A stretch of 64,000 nucleotides of DNA from Parendozoicomonas haliclonae (GTDB taxonomy: Bacteria; Pseudomonadota; Gammaproteobacteria; Pseudomonadales; Endozoicomonadaceae), in contig NZ_FWPT01000001.1 of assembly GCF_900174585.1 (NCBI RefSeq), positions 310,001 to 374,000 of the forward strand, in the 5' to 3' direction. Of the stretch, positions 45,948-55,973 are shown in pieces (position 1 is the stretch's first letter; every line of letters begins with the position of its first letter). The position numbers and the translations under genes were made by a program. The notes beneath the pieces are model-generated. The model saw only the letters and a program-made list of their open reading frames with translations, ran no database searches and was not told where the DNA came from.

Positions 45948-46250
45948 AGGAGTGATTCTTTGAATTGTGGGTTTTCCGGAAAATACATCCCATTATGGAT
46001 GTTTTTACTGAAGGGTCACAGGCTGATAAGGGGAATCAGCAGGAGTAGTTGCGGAGAGTCCTGTTTTTCTGTAGCCCAGAGGGCTTCCCATATAAATTTG
46101 ACTCGCTATAATAGCCGGCTTCGTTTCCCGCGAATGAGTGCCCAATGTTTGTTGCCGAGCCTGAGGGCCGTTATCGAGCCTGGTGCGGATCAACAGGGTA
46201 GGCGAACAGAAACCATCTCGCATGGCGAGCATTGAGGCGATAGGAATTAA
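45948..46250 (+). promoter_or_regulatory. Promoter and leader of the rplM operon
   Basis: A 303-base divergent gap. A TATAAT at 46107-46112 in a T/A-rich context is the best -10 element; the matching -35 (around 46084) is weak. The leader of about 130 bases before rplM shows no gene and is a likely place for translational feedback by L13. Confidence 0.5.
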
Positions 46251-46679
46251 ATGAAAACCTTTAGCGCTAAAGCAGAAACCGCACGGCGTGACTGGTACGT
46301 CGTAGACGCGGAAGGCAAAACTCTGGGCCGTCTGGCTTCCGAGATTGCACACCGTCTGCGCGGCAAGCACAAGCCGGAATACACTCCACACGTGGACACT
46401 GGTGACTACATCGTAGTTATCAATGCCGAGAAAGTACGTGTAACTGGTAACAAGGCATCTGACAAGATGTACTACCGTCACACTGGCTTCATCGGTGGCA
46501 TCAAGTCCATGAGTTTCGACAAGCTGATTGCCCACAAGCCTGAGCAAGTAATTGAGCTGGCTGTTAAAGGCATGATGCCTCGTAATCCTCTGGGTCGCGC
46601 CATGCAGCGCAAGCTGAAAGTGTACGCTGGTACTGAACATCCGCACACTGCTCAGCAGCCTCAGCAACTGGATATCTAA
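46251..46679 (+). CDS. rplM: 50S ribosomal protein L13
   Basis: A 142-residue ribosomal protein of normal length. Start [15 protein letters not shown], and the conserved T-G-N-K and Y-R-H-T-G-F-I-G-G are visible. It binds 23S rRNA early in assembly. AGGAATTAA precedes the ATG. It forms a conserved pair with rpsI, 11 bases downstream. Confidence 0.98.
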   Translation: MKTFSAKAETARRDWYVVDAEGKTLGRLASEIAHRLRGKHKPEYTPHVDTGDYIVVINAEKVRVTGNKASDKMYYRHTGFIGGIKSMSFDKLIAHKPEQVIELAVKGMMPRNPLGRAMQRKLKVYAGTEHPHTAQQPQQLDI

Positions 46680-46690
46680 CGGGGATTAAT

Positions 46691-47083
46691 ATGTCTGTTA
46701 CTCAGAACTACGGAACTGGTCGCCGCAAAAACTCCACCGCACGTGTATTCCTGCGCGCTGGTACCGGCAACATCAGCATCAACGGTCGTACTCTGAACGA
46801 GTACTTCGGTCGTGAAACCTCCCGCATGGTTGTTATGCAGCCGCTGGAACTGGTTGAGATGACTGAAAAGTTCGATCTGTACATCACCGTTAAAGGTGGT
46901 GGTGACTCCGGTCAAGCTGGTGCTATCCGTCATGGTATCACTCGTGCCCTGATGGAATACGACGAGACCCTGCGTGGTGCTCTGCGTAAAGCTGGCTACG
47001 TTACTCGTGACGCTCGTATGGTTGAACGTAAGAAGGTTGGTCTGCACAAGGCGCGTAAGCGTCCGCAGTACTCCAAGCGTTAA
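46691..47083 (+). CDS. rpsI: 30S ribosomal protein S9
   Basis: A 130-residue ribosomal protein with [13 protein letters not shown] at the start and the C-terminal tail R-K-R-P-Q-Y-S-K-R, which reaches the P-site tRNA. Followed by a very strong terminator. Confidence 0.98.
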   Translation: MSVTQNYGTGRRKNSTARVFLRAGTGNISINGRTLNEYFGRETSRMVVMQPLELVEMTEKFDLYITVKGGGDSGQAGAIRHGITRALMEYDETLRGALRKAGYVTRDARMVERKKVGLHKARKRPQYSKR

Positions 47084-47120
47084 GACCTGCTTGCTTATAC
47101 CCTCTGGGTATATCGAGTAC

Positions 47121-47153
47121 AAAAACGCCCTGCCTCTGGCAGGGCGTTTTTTT
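47121..47153 (+). terminator. Terminator after rpsI
   Basis: AAAAACGCCCTGCC and GGCAGGGCGTTTTTTT with a three-base loop. Confidence 0.95.
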
Positions 47154-47254
47154 ATGCCTGCAATTTATGCTCCAAATTGGTGCTTCCCTGATAAGAAAAT
47201 GCCCGTGAAAAAGAAGACATACAAAAAATATGGTATTTCTTCCGGCTTAGCGCA

Positions 47255-47283
47255 TTAACATTATGCAATAAAACCTATATTAT
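47255..47283 (+). promoter_or_regulatory. Candidate promoter of petABC
   Basis: TTAACA (47255-47260), 17-base spacer and TATTAT (47278-47283), in the 263-base gap after the rpsI terminator. It would give a leader of about 125 bases. No other gene is seen in the gap. Confidence 0.45.
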
Positions 47284-47416
47284 TTCGGGCAGCGCGTAGG
47301 GCGATAAGGTGAATGCCTGTTGCTTGTTGATAAAAACGAAATTAACTACCATGCCCTCCGCTCCAATCCGGCAGGCATGCCGTACAAGCAATAAACCCTG
47401 GTGGGGAGAAAGCCGA

Positions 47417-48013
47417 ATGAGTCAAGACGGCGTAAATGTGGGTCGGCGCCGCTTCCTGATAGGAGCCACATCGGTTGTCGGCGCGGCGGGAGCCGTGGGG
47501 GTCGCGACACCGTTTGTTAAGTCCTGGAATCCAAGTGCCAAGGCCAAAGCCGCCGGTGCACCGGTGCAAGTCAATATTGCCAAGCTTGAAATTGGTCAGC
47601 AAATCGTTGCGGAGTGGCGGGGGAAGCCAGTCTTCGTAGCACGTCGTTCTGACGAGATGCTGAACAATATTAAGGCTCTGGACGCCAGCGTCCTGGATCC
47701 TGAATCAAGCAATGCTGATCAGCAGCCTGAGTATGCAAAGAATGAGTACCGCTCTATCCGTCCGGATATTTTGGTGCTGGTGGGTCTTTGCACGCATCTG
47801 GGTTGTTCTCCGAAATTCCTTCCTGAGGTCGTTCCTATGGACTTCGATCCGGCCTGGAAGGGTGGTTATCACTGTCCGTGTCATGGTTCAAAGTTTGACC
47901 TGGCGGGCCGCGTCTACAAAGGGGTTCCTGCTCCTTCCAACCTGGAGGTGCCCCCTTACTCCTTCCAGGGCGATGACGTGCTGATAATCGGTGTTGACGA
48001 GGAGAGCGCCTGA
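47417..48013 (+). CDS. petA: Ubiquinol-cytochrome c reductase, Rieske Fe-S subunit
   Basis: A 198-residue Rieske protein of the bc1 complex, which passes electrons from ubiquinol to cytochrome c1. An N-terminal twin-arginine-type anchor (G-R-R-R-F-L-I-G-A-T) is followed by the soluble head. The [2Fe-2S] ligands are in C-T-H-L-G-C and C-P-C-H-G-S. The ATG at 47417 with GGGGAGAA upstream is the natural start; an upstream in-frame start at 47309 would precede the signal region by 36 residues. Its stop overlaps petB. Confidence 0.97.
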   Translation: MSQDGVNVGRRRFLIGATSVVGAAGAVGVATPFVKSWNPSAKAKAAGAPVQVNIAKLEIGQQIVAEWRGKPVFVARRSDEMLNNIKALDASVLDPESSNADQQPEYAKNEYRSIRPDILVLVGLCTHLGCSPKFLPEVVPMDFDPAWKGGYHCPCHGSKFDLAGRVYKGVPAPSNLEVPPYSFQGDDVLIIGVDEESA

Positions 48014-49227
48014 TGGGACCGAAACTGCTTGCATGGATAGATGAGCGTTTCCCGCTCACGTCCACCTGGGAGGCGCATCTCAGCAAATATTATGCGCCCA
48101 AGAACTTTAATTTCTGGTACTTCTTCGGCTCGCTGGCCCTGTTGGTTCTGGTTAACCAGATCCTGACCGGTATCTGGCTGACCATGAGTTATGTGCCAAG
48201 TGCAGAAGGTGCATTTGCTTCCGTTGAATACATCATGCGTGATGTGGAATACGGCTGGCTGCTGCGCTATCTCCATTCCACCGGGGCATCGGCATTCTTT
48301 GTTGTTGTCTACCTGCATATGTTTCGTGCACTGCTTTACGGATCTTACCGTAAGCCGCGGGAGCTGATCTGGATCTTCGGTATGGCCATCTATCTGGCGC
48401 TTATGGCAGAAGCCTTTATGGGTTATCTGTTGCCATGGGGGCAGATGTCGTACTGGGGCGCACAGGTAATTATCTCTCTGTTTGGTGCGATTCCGGTTAT
48501 TGGTGCTGATCTGCAGCAGTGGATTCGAGGTGATTACCTGATTTCCGGTATTACCCTGAACCGTTTCTTTGCACTGCACGTTATAGCCCTGCCGATTGTG
48601 ATTCTCGGTCTGGTGGTTATGCACTTGGTGGCACTGCACGAAGTGGGCTCTAACAATCCGGACGGTGTCGATATCAAGAAGTTCAAGGATGAGACCGGTA
48701 AGCCGCTGGACGGCATTGGTTTCCACCCTTACTACACCGTGAAAGATATCGTTGGTGTGGTGGTGTTCCTGTTTGTGTTCTGTACCGTGGTGTTCTTCTT
48801 CCCGGAAATGAACGGTATGTTCCTGGAATACGCGAACTTTGAGCCGGCCAACAGTCTGAAGACGCCTGATCATATCGCTCCAGTATGGTACTTCGGTGCC
48901 TTCTACTCCATCCTGCGGGCTATCCCTGACAAGCTGATGGGTGTTATCGGTATGGGTGGTGCGATCGCGATTCTGTTTGTGTTGCCATGGCTGGATCGGA
49001 GTCCGGTGAAATCCTGGCGCTACAAGGGTCCGTTCTTCCGTATCAACATTATTGTGTTCGGTATTGTGTTCATGATCCTGACCTGGTTGGGTACCAAGCC
49101 AGCGACTGAAACCTATACCTTGATCGCTCGTATCTGTACGGTTTACTACTTCGCTTTCTTCCTGCTGATGCCTTTCTATTCAGTTATGGAGAAAACCAAG
49201 CCAGTGCCGGAGAGGGTGACCGGATAA
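48013..49227 (+). CDS. petB: Ubiquinol-cytochrome c reductase, cytochrome b
   Basis: A 404-residue integral membrane subunit with eight or more helices. It carries the b-heme histidines in R-Y-L-H-S-T-G-A-S and the second-helix H-V-I-A-L-P, and the quinol-site sequence P-D-H-I-A-P-V-W-Y (a variant of the P-E-W motif region). Starts in a TGATG overlap with petA and ends in an overlap with petC. Confidence 0.97.
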   Translation: MGPKLLAWIDERFPLTSTWEAHLSKYYAPKNFNFWYFFGSLALLVLVNQILTGIWLTMSYVPSAEGAFASVEYIMRDVEYGWLLRYLHSTGASAFFVVVYLHMFRALLYGSYRKPRELIWIFGMAIYLALMAEAFMGYLLPWGQMSYWGAQVIISLFGAIPVIGADLQQWIRGDYLISGITLNRFFALHVIALPIVILGLVVMHLVALHEVGSNNPDGVDIKKFKDETGKPLDGIGFHPYYTVKDIVGVVVFLFVFCTVVFFFPEMNGMFLEYANFEPANSLKTPDHIAPVWYFGAFYSILRAIPDKLMGVIGMGGAIAILFVLPWLDRSPVKSWRYKGPFFRINIIVFGIVFMILTWLGTKPATETYTLIARICTVYYFAFFLLMPFYSVMEKTKPVPERVTG

Positions 49228-49994
49228 TGAAAAAAATAACTCTGTTCAAAAAAGTTATCGCGGTATTGGCTCTGAGCGTGCCGATGGGGGCGTTTGCTGC
49301 CGGTGGCAGTGGCTATCCTCTCGATAAGATGGAGCCAAACCCGGCAGACAAGGCGTCTCTTCAGCGTGGTGCTCAGGTCTTCATGAACTACTGCTTTGCC
49401 TGTCATGAAACCAGTTATCAGCGTTATGAGCGTGTAGCGGATGATCTGGGTATTCCTCATGATCTGATGAAAGCCAATCTGATGCCGGCTGGCGGTAATA
49501 TTGGCGATCTGATGAAGAATGGTATGGAGCCGGCCGAGTCTAAAGCCTGGTTCGGTACTACCCCTCTGGATCTGACCATGGTTGCCCGTGTTCGTAACCC
49601 GGATTGGCTGTACACCTACCTGCGCACCTTCTACATGGATCCAAAGCGTCCATGGGGTGTGAACAACAAGGTGTTCCCGGACGTGGGTATGCCACACGTA
49701 CTGCTGGAGCTGCAGGGTGCTCAGATTGATACCTGTAATGGTCAGGTTGCTGAGCGTGACACTCTGACCGGCGAGAAGCTCTGTGGTCTGGAGCCGGATC
49801 CGTCGATCAAGGGCAGCATGACCCCTGAGCAGTTCGATCAGGCTATGTATGATCTGGTGAACTTCCTGGCCTACAGTGCCGATCCTGTGAAGATGGAGCG
49901 TGAGCGCCTGGGGATCTATGTACTGATTTTCCTGGCCATTTTCTTTGTTCCTGCCTATCTGCTGAAGCGGGAGTACTGGAAGGACGTTCACTAA
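49227..49994 (+). CDS. petC: Ubiquinol-cytochrome c reductase, cytochrome c1
   Basis: A 255-residue cytochrome c1: signal peptide (about 1-24, ending F-A-A), heme-binding C-F-A-C-H, a methionine-bearing P-D-V-G-M-P-H region, and a C-terminal transmembrane anchor (L-I-F-L-A-I-F-F-V-P-A-Y) that tethers it to the inner membrane. Translationally coupled to petB. Confidence 0.97.
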   Translation: MKKITLFKKVIAVLALSVPMGAFAAGGSGYPLDKMEPNPADKASLQRGAQVFMNYCFACHETSYQRYERVADDLGIPHDLMKANLMPAGGNIGDLMKNGMEPAESKAWFGTTPLDLTMVARVRNPDWLYTYLRTFYMDPKRPWGVNNKVFPDVGMPHVLLELQGAQIDTCNGQVAERDTLTGEKLCGLEPDPSIKGSMTPEQFDQAMYDLVNFLAYSADPVKMERERLGIYVLIFLAIFFVPAYLLKREYWKDVH

Positions 49995-50023
49995 CTCCTA
50001 TAATCTGGTACAATTCCGGATTG

Positions 50024-50058
50024 GCGCGTGCTTACCGTTAAAAATGGTAAGCACGCGC
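50024..50058 (+). terminator. Long hairpin after petC
   Basis: GCGCGTGCTTACC (50024-50036) and GGTAAGCACGCGC (50046-50058) form a 13-bp stem, followed by GTTTCATTCTTT. It probably ends petABC or attenuates into sspA. TATAAT (49999) and TACAAT (50009) just upstream suggest a promoter here. Confidence 0.7.
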
Positions 50059-50175
50059 GTTTCATTCTTTGCATCAGTCACCATGCCAGATCATCATCTT
50101 CAGGATTGAATGAGAGTGTGGTTTTGTGTGGCTGGGCTTACCGTTTCACGAAAGACCTCAGGCGGGGGTAAATAG

Positions 50176-50805
50176 ATGGGCGTAGTCGCCAAGCGTTCCT
50201 CAATGACCTTCTTCTCCGATCCGGCGGATCATTACTGCCATCGGGTTCGCATTGTTCTGGCAGAGAAGGGAGTTGCTGTCGATATTCAGGACGTTGATCC
50301 TAACGCCTTGCCTCAGGAACTTGCAGATATCAACCCATACAACACCGTTCCAACCCTGGTTGATCGCGATCTGGTGCTGTATGAGCCAAACGTAATGATG
50401 GAGTATCTGGATGAGCGTTTCCCTCATCCGCCGCTGCTGCCGGTTTATCCGGTTACTCGTGCGCAAAGCCGTCTGATGATGCATCGCATCCAGAAGGACT
50501 GGTGTGCACTGGCTGATACCATTCTGAATCCGGCCAGCAAAGAAGCTGCTGTCACCAAGGCCCGTAAAGAGCTGCGTGAAGGTTTGATCGGTATTTCTCC
50601 GATCTTCTCCGAAAAGCCGTTCTTTATGAGTGAAGAATTCACACTGGTGGATTGCTGTGTGGCTCCAGTGCTGTGGCGTCTTCCTATTATGGGTATCGAG
50701 CTGCCAAAGCAGGCCAAGGATATTCTGGCTTATGCAGACCGACTGTTTGAGCGTGAATCCTTCCGCGAAAGTCTGTCCGAAGTTGAAAAGGAAATGCGCG
50801 TCTAA
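50176..50805 (+). CDS. sspA: Stringent starvation protein A
   Basis: A 209-residue glutathione-S-transferase-fold protein that binds RNA polymerase and alters transcription during starvation and acid stress. [20 protein letters not shown] and the [12 protein letters not shown] motif are the SspA versions of the GST N-domain. GGGGGT lies upstream. It precedes sspB, as usual after petABC. Confidence 0.96.
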   Translation: MGVVAKRSSMTFFSDPADHYCHRVRIVLAEKGVAVDIQDVDPNALPQELADINPYNTVPTLVDRDLVLYEPNVMMEYLDERFPHPPLLPVYPVTRAQSRLMMHRIQKDWCALADTILNPASKEAAVTKARKELREGLIGISPIFSEKPFFMSEEFTLVDCCVAPVLWRLPIMGIELPKQAKDILAYADRLFERESFRESLSEVEKEMRV

Positions 50806-50827
50806 CGCTCATTTCTGATTTACACTG

Positions 50828-50857
50828 AAGGGAGTGGTTATACACTCCCTTTTTTGT
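50828..50857 (+). terminator. Terminator after sspA
   Basis: AAGGGAGTG and CACTCCCTT with a six-base loop, followed by T-run. Readthrough or a separate promoter is needed for sspB. Confidence 0.88.
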
Positions 50858-50918
50858 TGCTGACTGTTTTTGGCTGCCATGTTTAGGTTGGCGATAGTTA
50901 TCTGGTAGAGGTTGTTTC

Positions 50919-51395
50919 ATGAGTATGACGAGCAGTCGTCCTTATATTATCCGGGCTTTGTATGACTGGATTGTGGAGAACGATTGTACTCCTTACCTTC
51001 TGGTGGATTCCCACTGGCCGGGAGTGCATCTGCCGGATCGCTTTGCGGATGATGATCAGGTGGTGCTGAATGTCTCACCTTTGGCTGTTCGTGAGCTGGA
51101 GCTGGGTAATGATGCAATCTCCTTTATGACTCGTTTTGGTGGTGTGGCCTATCACGTGTATGTGCCGTCGGATGGTGTGATGGCGATTTATGCCCGCGAG
51201 AATGGTCAGGGTATGGTGTTCGAGATGGATGCTTACCCAGAGCAGGAAGAGGGTGTGATTGTCGAGGATGCGCCTGTAGTGGAATCTGCGTTGAAGCCGG
51301 TTACTGCTCTAAAGTCTGTTGATTCTTCTGATGATGACAAGACGCCGCCTCCGCCAAAAGGTGGTGGTCGACCATCTTTGAAGGTTGTGAAATAA
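50919..51395 (+). CDS. sspB: ClpXP protease adaptor SspB
   Basis: A 158-residue adaptor that delivers ssrA-tagged proteins to ClpXP. The folded substrate-binding domain covers about 5-110 (R-P-Y-I-I-R-A-L-Y-D-W, L-N-V-S-P-L-A-V); a disordered acidic linker follows, ending in the ClpX-binding tail G-R-P-S-L-K-V-V-K. Confidence 0.95.
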   Translation: MSMTSSRPYIIRALYDWIVENDCTPYLLVDSHWPGVHLPDRFADDDQVVLNVSPLAVRELELGNDAISFMTRFGGVAYHVYVPSDGVMAIYARENGQGMVFEMDAYPEQEEGVIVEDAPVVESALKPVTALKSVDSSDDDKTPPPPKGGGRPSLKVVK

Positions 51396-51421
51396 ATAAG
51401 CCCGCGAAAGCGGGCTTATTT
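51394..51421. terminator. Bidirectional terminator between sspB and dolP
   Basis: AAATAAGCCCGC and GCGGGCTTATTT around GAAA. Symmetric A and T tails let it serve both converging genes. Confidence 0.88.
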
Positions 51422-51438
51422 ATTTGAAGGGTTTGAAA

Positions 51439-52008
51439 TCAGCGGATGTATTCAAACACTTTCACGATTTTTTGTACGCCATAGGAATCGCGAACAAGGG
51501 CAACTGCCTGATCTGCTTCACCAGATGTAACCAGCCCCATTAAATAGACAATGCCATTCTCGGTAATCACTTTGACGCGAGAGGATGGGAACTCTTTTTC
51601 GGCAACCATGCGGCCTTTGATTTTGGTGGTCAGCCAGGTGTCGCTGGAGCGCACCAGGCTTGTGGTTGGTCCGGCAATCTCCAGTTCATTGATCACTTTG
51701 CGAACTTTCAGGGCCTGTTTAGCAATCGAGCCGGCTTCCTGTTTCAGCTCTGCGGTTGGCACCTGTCCGGCCAGCAGGACATAACCATTAAAGCTGACCA
51801 CTACAATATGGCTTTTTTTAAGGTCCGGATTGGCCTTGTCGATATTGACGGCGACCACGGTTTCTATCCGTTGGTCATCCATCCAGGAGCCCCAGGTGCG
51901 GCTGCCCTGGTCTTCGTGTATTGGCCCTTCTTTTACGGCGGATACAGTGGTTGCGCAGCCATTCAAAACAAGCAGTGCACAGGCCACAAGTGGCAGTAAG
52001 ATTTTCAT
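51439..52008 (-). CDS. dolP: Outer-membrane lipoprotein DolP (YraP), two BON domains
   Basis: A 189-residue lipoprotein: signal peptide with lipobox L-N-G-C, then two BON domains (about 48-115 and 122-188) with G-Y-V-L-L-A-G-Q-V and G-I-V-Y-L-M-G-L-V. DolP supports BAM function and outer-membrane integrity. It is the last gene of a leftward group lpoA-yraN-diaA-dolP, the same order as in E. coli. Confidence 0.93.
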   Translation of the reverse strand: MKILLPLVACALLVLNGCATTVSAVKEGPIHEDQGSRTWGSWMDDQRIETVVAVNIDKANPDLKKSHIVVVSFNGYVLLAGQVPTAELKQEAGSIAKQALKVRKVINELEIAGPTTSLVRSSDTWLTTKIKGRMVAEKEFPSSRVKVITENGIVYLMGLVTSGEADQAVALVRDSYGVQKIVKVFEYIR

Positions 52009-52042
52009 ATTGTTTTGTCCCTGTAATTACCGCTTTGCGTGC

Positions 52043-52675
<633 letters not shown>

Positions 52676-52730
52676 TCAGACAGATTGTTTACCATGAAAA
52701 CATTTCACAAAAAATATAGGTGTGATGCTT

Positions 52731-53114
52731 TCAGGCTCCAAAGGCGTTTTTTATCCAGCTTACCTTATTTCCCTTGTCAGGTGGTGATGCTGGCTGGATG
52801 GTGATTGTATCAAAACGGCAGGGAAATCTGTCAGTGAGTTTGAAAGTTTGCAAGTAATGTTGAGCTGTATTGCAGAGGCGCTTCTGTTTTTGGTGGTGAA
52901 CGGACTCCGCTGCTGAGCCAAATTTCTCACCGTTTCGGTAACGGACTTCAACAAAAACAATGGTTTCCTGCTCCTGCATAACCAGATCGAGTTCACCCAG
53001 TTTGCAGGCGTAATTGCGCTCTCTAAGTTTCAGGCCCTCACTCAGCAGGTGAGCGAGAGCCTGATTTTCTGCGTCATATCCCTTCTTGTTCCTGATTTTG
53101 GATGTCCAGAACAT
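52731..53114 (-). CDS. yraN: UPF0102 family protein YraN
   Basis: A 127-residue nuclease-fold protein of unknown role. The conserved K-G-Y-D-A-E-N-Q-A, R-N-Y-A-C-K-L-G-E-L-D-L-V and I-V-F-V-E-V-R-Y-R motifs give an E...D...E-V-x endonuclease-like core. Its start overlaps the 3' end of lpoA by about 40 bases, consistent with coupling. Confidence 0.93.
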   Translation of the reverse strand: MFWTSKIRNKKGYDAENQALAHLLSEGLKLRERNYACKLGELDLVMQEQETIVFVEVRYRNGEKFGSAAESVHHQKQKRLCNTAQHYLQTFKLTDRFPCRFDTITIQPASPPDKGNKVSWIKNAFGA

Positions 53115-54993
53115 CGATTTTAAAGTCCGGATTGAGGCTGGCTTCTTTGGTCAGGGTTGATGGTCGACCATTTCGGAAATATTGCCAGCTCAATTCACGG
53201 TTGACCTCTCGGGTCGGCGAGATAGTCAGCATGCCGGTGAGTCCGTACATCTTGGCGCCATCGGACTGAGCCAACTGTTCCAGACGGGGATAAATGCGCC
53301 AGGCATCTGCACCCAAAGCATAGAGTGGAGCGAGCGCGCTCTGGCTCTCTCTCCAGCTGGACTGGATGCTGGATTTGAGATTGGAGCGCTCGGTAAACCA
53401 TGGCATCAGGGGGATTCGGATGTCGTTCAGATCGCGATCCTGAATGCTATCCACCTGGCCGCTGTACATGCTGGAGATGGTGTAAACAGGCAGGTTGTAG
53501 GCAAAGTAAAAATCCAATGCCGGCTTGAGCTGACGCCCCTGGGATGGGCTGCCAGCAACAAAGATCATATCGATATCTTCACGGCGTCTTGGCGTATACT
53601 CCACTTTTTGTCCCAGCAGGCGGCTGAGGCTGTTGGCGCGTTTGAAGCTGCCGTTGACCAGTAGAGCTTCACTGGTAGAGCTGTTGTAGTCGCCATTGCT
53701 TTTGTAGCTGTAAGGGGTGATGGTTTCTCCACCCAGGCGAACCCACTCCTCATTAAAGCTTTCTGCAACACGTTGCCCCCATTCGCTATCCACGGCCAGA
53801 ATGATCGGGCTGCGATAGCCATCTTCCCAAGCGCGCTGTGCGGAAGTTTTGGCTTCGCTTTCTGAGGAGAGTCCCAGTTGGTAAATAGGAGCTTCAAAGC
53901 CTGCTTCGGAAACCTGGTTCAGGATCAGCCAAGGTACGGTTACGCTGGTCTGGCTTGCCAGAGCGTCACTGGCTACGCTGCGGCGCAGTGGGCCGATAAT
54001 CAGTTCCGCACCTTCTGCCTGAGCCTGGGTTAACAGTGCGGCAGGGTTCTGTCCTTCGGTATCGTAAAAGGTCAGTTCAGGTTGCGTTATGTTGGTCGTG
54101 CGGGAGAAGGAGCTGTAGTAGGCGGCAAGCAGGCCGTCACGAACCGCACCTCCCGCAGCTCCTTGTGGGCCGGTTAGAGGCAAAAGCACAGCGATGTGTG
54201 CCGGCTTGTAGGCGGGTGTTGTTTGCAGGGCAATGATACTTGCTGGCAGGTTTTTATTAGCCTGGGAGTTAATCCAGCGCATCTGCCAGCTGGCAATTTC
54301 AGCCAGCTGCTGAGACAGCTCGGAAGGTGTCCGGTAGATGTCGGCAAGTTCCAGCCAGGGTTGCATGGCCGGATTAGTGTTGTTGCTAAGAAGCAGCTCA
54401 AGTTCTTCTGTCGGGAGTTGCAGCAGGTAGTCCCAGAGTTGGGTGTAGGTTTCTTTCGGTGTGGACGGGTTATCCAGAGCCTGACTAAGAATGTTGATGG
54501 CAATCTGGTACTGACCTTCCAGGCCAGCCAGTTGGGCGCTCAAAAGGTTGAATTTGCGTTGCAGCTGGGAAGGCAGGCGGTTGTAATCGACAGCATTCAG
54601 CCAGGCTTTGGCGGTAGTCGGCTGATTAAGCTTGATATAGCCTTGCGCGTTCAGCAGGCGAAACAGATTGTTGTCTGCGGCGGTCAGCTGGGATTCGTTA
54701 ACAATGCTTAACAGGCTGACAGCTTCTTGCGGATTGCTGGAAATAAGCAGGTTGGCCGCTTTTAGGTAAAGTGCGCTGCGTTTTGGTTCGCGTGCCTGTT
54801 CGGCGGCTTTGATCAGCTGCTCACTGTTATTCTCTATGGCAGCAGTTGTGCCGGAGTCGATCTGTGTGCCCGGCTTTGGCTGGGACGAGCAGGCTGCCAG
54901 AAATGACAGGGGCAGCGCGAGTAATAAGATTTTGATCCAGTGCTGTGAACTCACGTTGTGGAGGCCCTTCTGGCAAAATGGGTGGATTAGCAC
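53074..54993 (-). CDS. lpoA: Penicillin-binding protein activator LpoA
   Basis: A 639-residue outer-membrane lipoprotein with lipobox L-A-A-C near residue 35, an N-terminal TPR-like helical domain (about 50-290) and a C-terminal periplasmic-binding-protein-like domain (about 300-620; I-A-V-L-L-P-L-T-G-P-Q-G-A-A-G). It stimulates the peptidoglycan synthase PBP1A. It is divergent from rsmI, the conserved arrangement. Confidence 0.95.
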   Translation of the reverse strand: MLIHPFCQKGLHNVSSQHWIKILLLALPLSFLAACSSQPKPGTQIDSGTTAAIENNSEQLIKAAEQAREPKRSALYLKAANLLISSNPQEAVSLLSIVNESQLTAADNNLFRLLNAQGYIKLNQPTTAKAWLNAVDYNRLPSQLQRKFNLLSAQLAGLEGQYQIAINILSQALDNPSTPKETYTQLWDYLLQLPTEELELLLSNNTNPAMQPWLELADIYRTPSELSQQLAEIASWQMRWINSQANKNLPASIIALQTTPAYKPAHIAVLLPLTGPQGAAGGAVRDGLLAAYYSSFSRTTNITQPELTFYDTEGQNPAALLTQAQAEGAELIIGPLRRSVASDALASQTSVTVPWLILNQVSEAGFEAPIYQLGLSSESEAKTSAQRAWEDGYRSPIILAVDSEWGQRVAESFNEEWVRLGGETITPYSYKSNGDYNSSTSEALLVNGSFKRANSLSRLLGQKVEYTPRRREDIDMIFVAGSPSQGRQLKPALDFYFAYNLPVYTISSMYSGQVDSIQDRDLNDIRIPLMPWFTERSNLKSSIQSSWRESQSALAPLYALGADAWRIYPRLEQLAQSDGAKMYGLTGMLTISPTREVNRELSWQYFRNGRPSTLTKEASLNPDFKIDVLDIQNQEQEGI

Positions 54994-55097
54994 TGGATTT
55001 TAACTGAGACGGTTCAGGGGCTCCACAGTCTCCGCAAGGTTTTCCTGGGTGATAATGCCCGGAATGGATTTGGAAAGGTTGGCAATAAGGTTTTTGT

Positions 55098-55958
55098 ATG
55101 AGTGATAAAGCGGTAGCCGGTGAGCTCTATGTGGTAGCGACGCCGATTGGCAATCTGGCCGACCTGTCTCCAAGAGCGAAAGATATTCTGATGAGTGTGG
55201 ATGTGATTGCGGCGGAAGATACCCGCCATACATCCAAGCTGCTTGGTCATTTTGGCATCCGTCGTCAGTTATTGGCCTGCCATGATTACAACGAACGTGA
55301 GCGCAGTGAGCAGATTGTAAAGCGTCTGCAGGCGGGTGAATCGGTTGCGTTGGTGTCGGATGCTGGCACGCCTCTGATCTCTGATCCGGGTTATCACCTC
55401 GTCAATGCTGTGCGTGAAGCAGGGTTGAAGGCTGTGCCGGTTCCGGGTGCCTGTGCGATGGTGGCGGCGCTGAGTGTGTCGGGCCTGCCTTCCGATCGTT
55501 TCTTTTTTGAAGGTTTTTTGCCGGCTAAGGGTTCCGGTCGGCGCAAGCGCATAACGGAATTGGCAGATTTTGCTCATACCTGGATCGTGTATGAGTCTCC
55601 GCATCGTATTACCGATATGCTGGATGATATGTTCACCGTTCTGGGTGGCGATCGTCGATTGGTGCTGGCCCGGGAGCTGACCAAAACGTTTGAAACAGTT
55701 TTGTCGGGCACGGTTGCCGAGTTGCAGAAGATTCTGGCAGAAGATACCAATCAGCAGCGTGGTGAGTTTGTCGTGCTGGTGCAGGGGGCGCCTAAGTCTG
55801 ACATTCTTGATGAGGAAGTGACTGAGGAAGCTTTGCGAATTATGACGGTGCTGGTTGAAGAGTTGCCGTTGAAGCAGGCCAGCCAGATTGCAGCGAAACT
55901 AACCGGCCTTAAGTCCAAGCCTCTTTATAAGGCAGGGTTGGCATTAAAAGGCGACTGA
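55098..55958 (+). CDS. rsmI: 16S rRNA C1402 2'-O-methyltransferase
   Basis: A 286-residue SAM-dependent methyltransferase of the tetrapyrrole-methylase fold. Signatures: L-Y-V-V-A-T-P-I-G-N-L-A-D, A-E-D-T-R-H-T-S-K-L-L and V-S-D-A-G-T-P-L-I-S-D-P-G. Normal length. It shares a 104-base divergent promoter region with lpoA. Confidence 0.97.
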   Translation: MSDKAVAGELYVVATPIGNLADLSPRAKDILMSVDVIAAEDTRHTSKLLGHFGIRRQLLACHDYNERERSEQIVKRLQAGESVALVSDAGTPLISDPGYHLVNAVREAGLKAVPVPGACAMVAALSVSGLPSDRFFFEGFLPAKGSGRRKRITELADFAHTWIVYESPHRITDMLDDMFTVLGGDRRLVLARELTKTFETVLSGTVAELQKILAEDTNQQRGEFVVLVQGAPKSDILDEEVTEEALRIMTVLVEELPLKQASQIAAKLTGLKSKPLYKAGLALKGD

Positions 55959-55973
55959 GGTTTTTTAGCAACC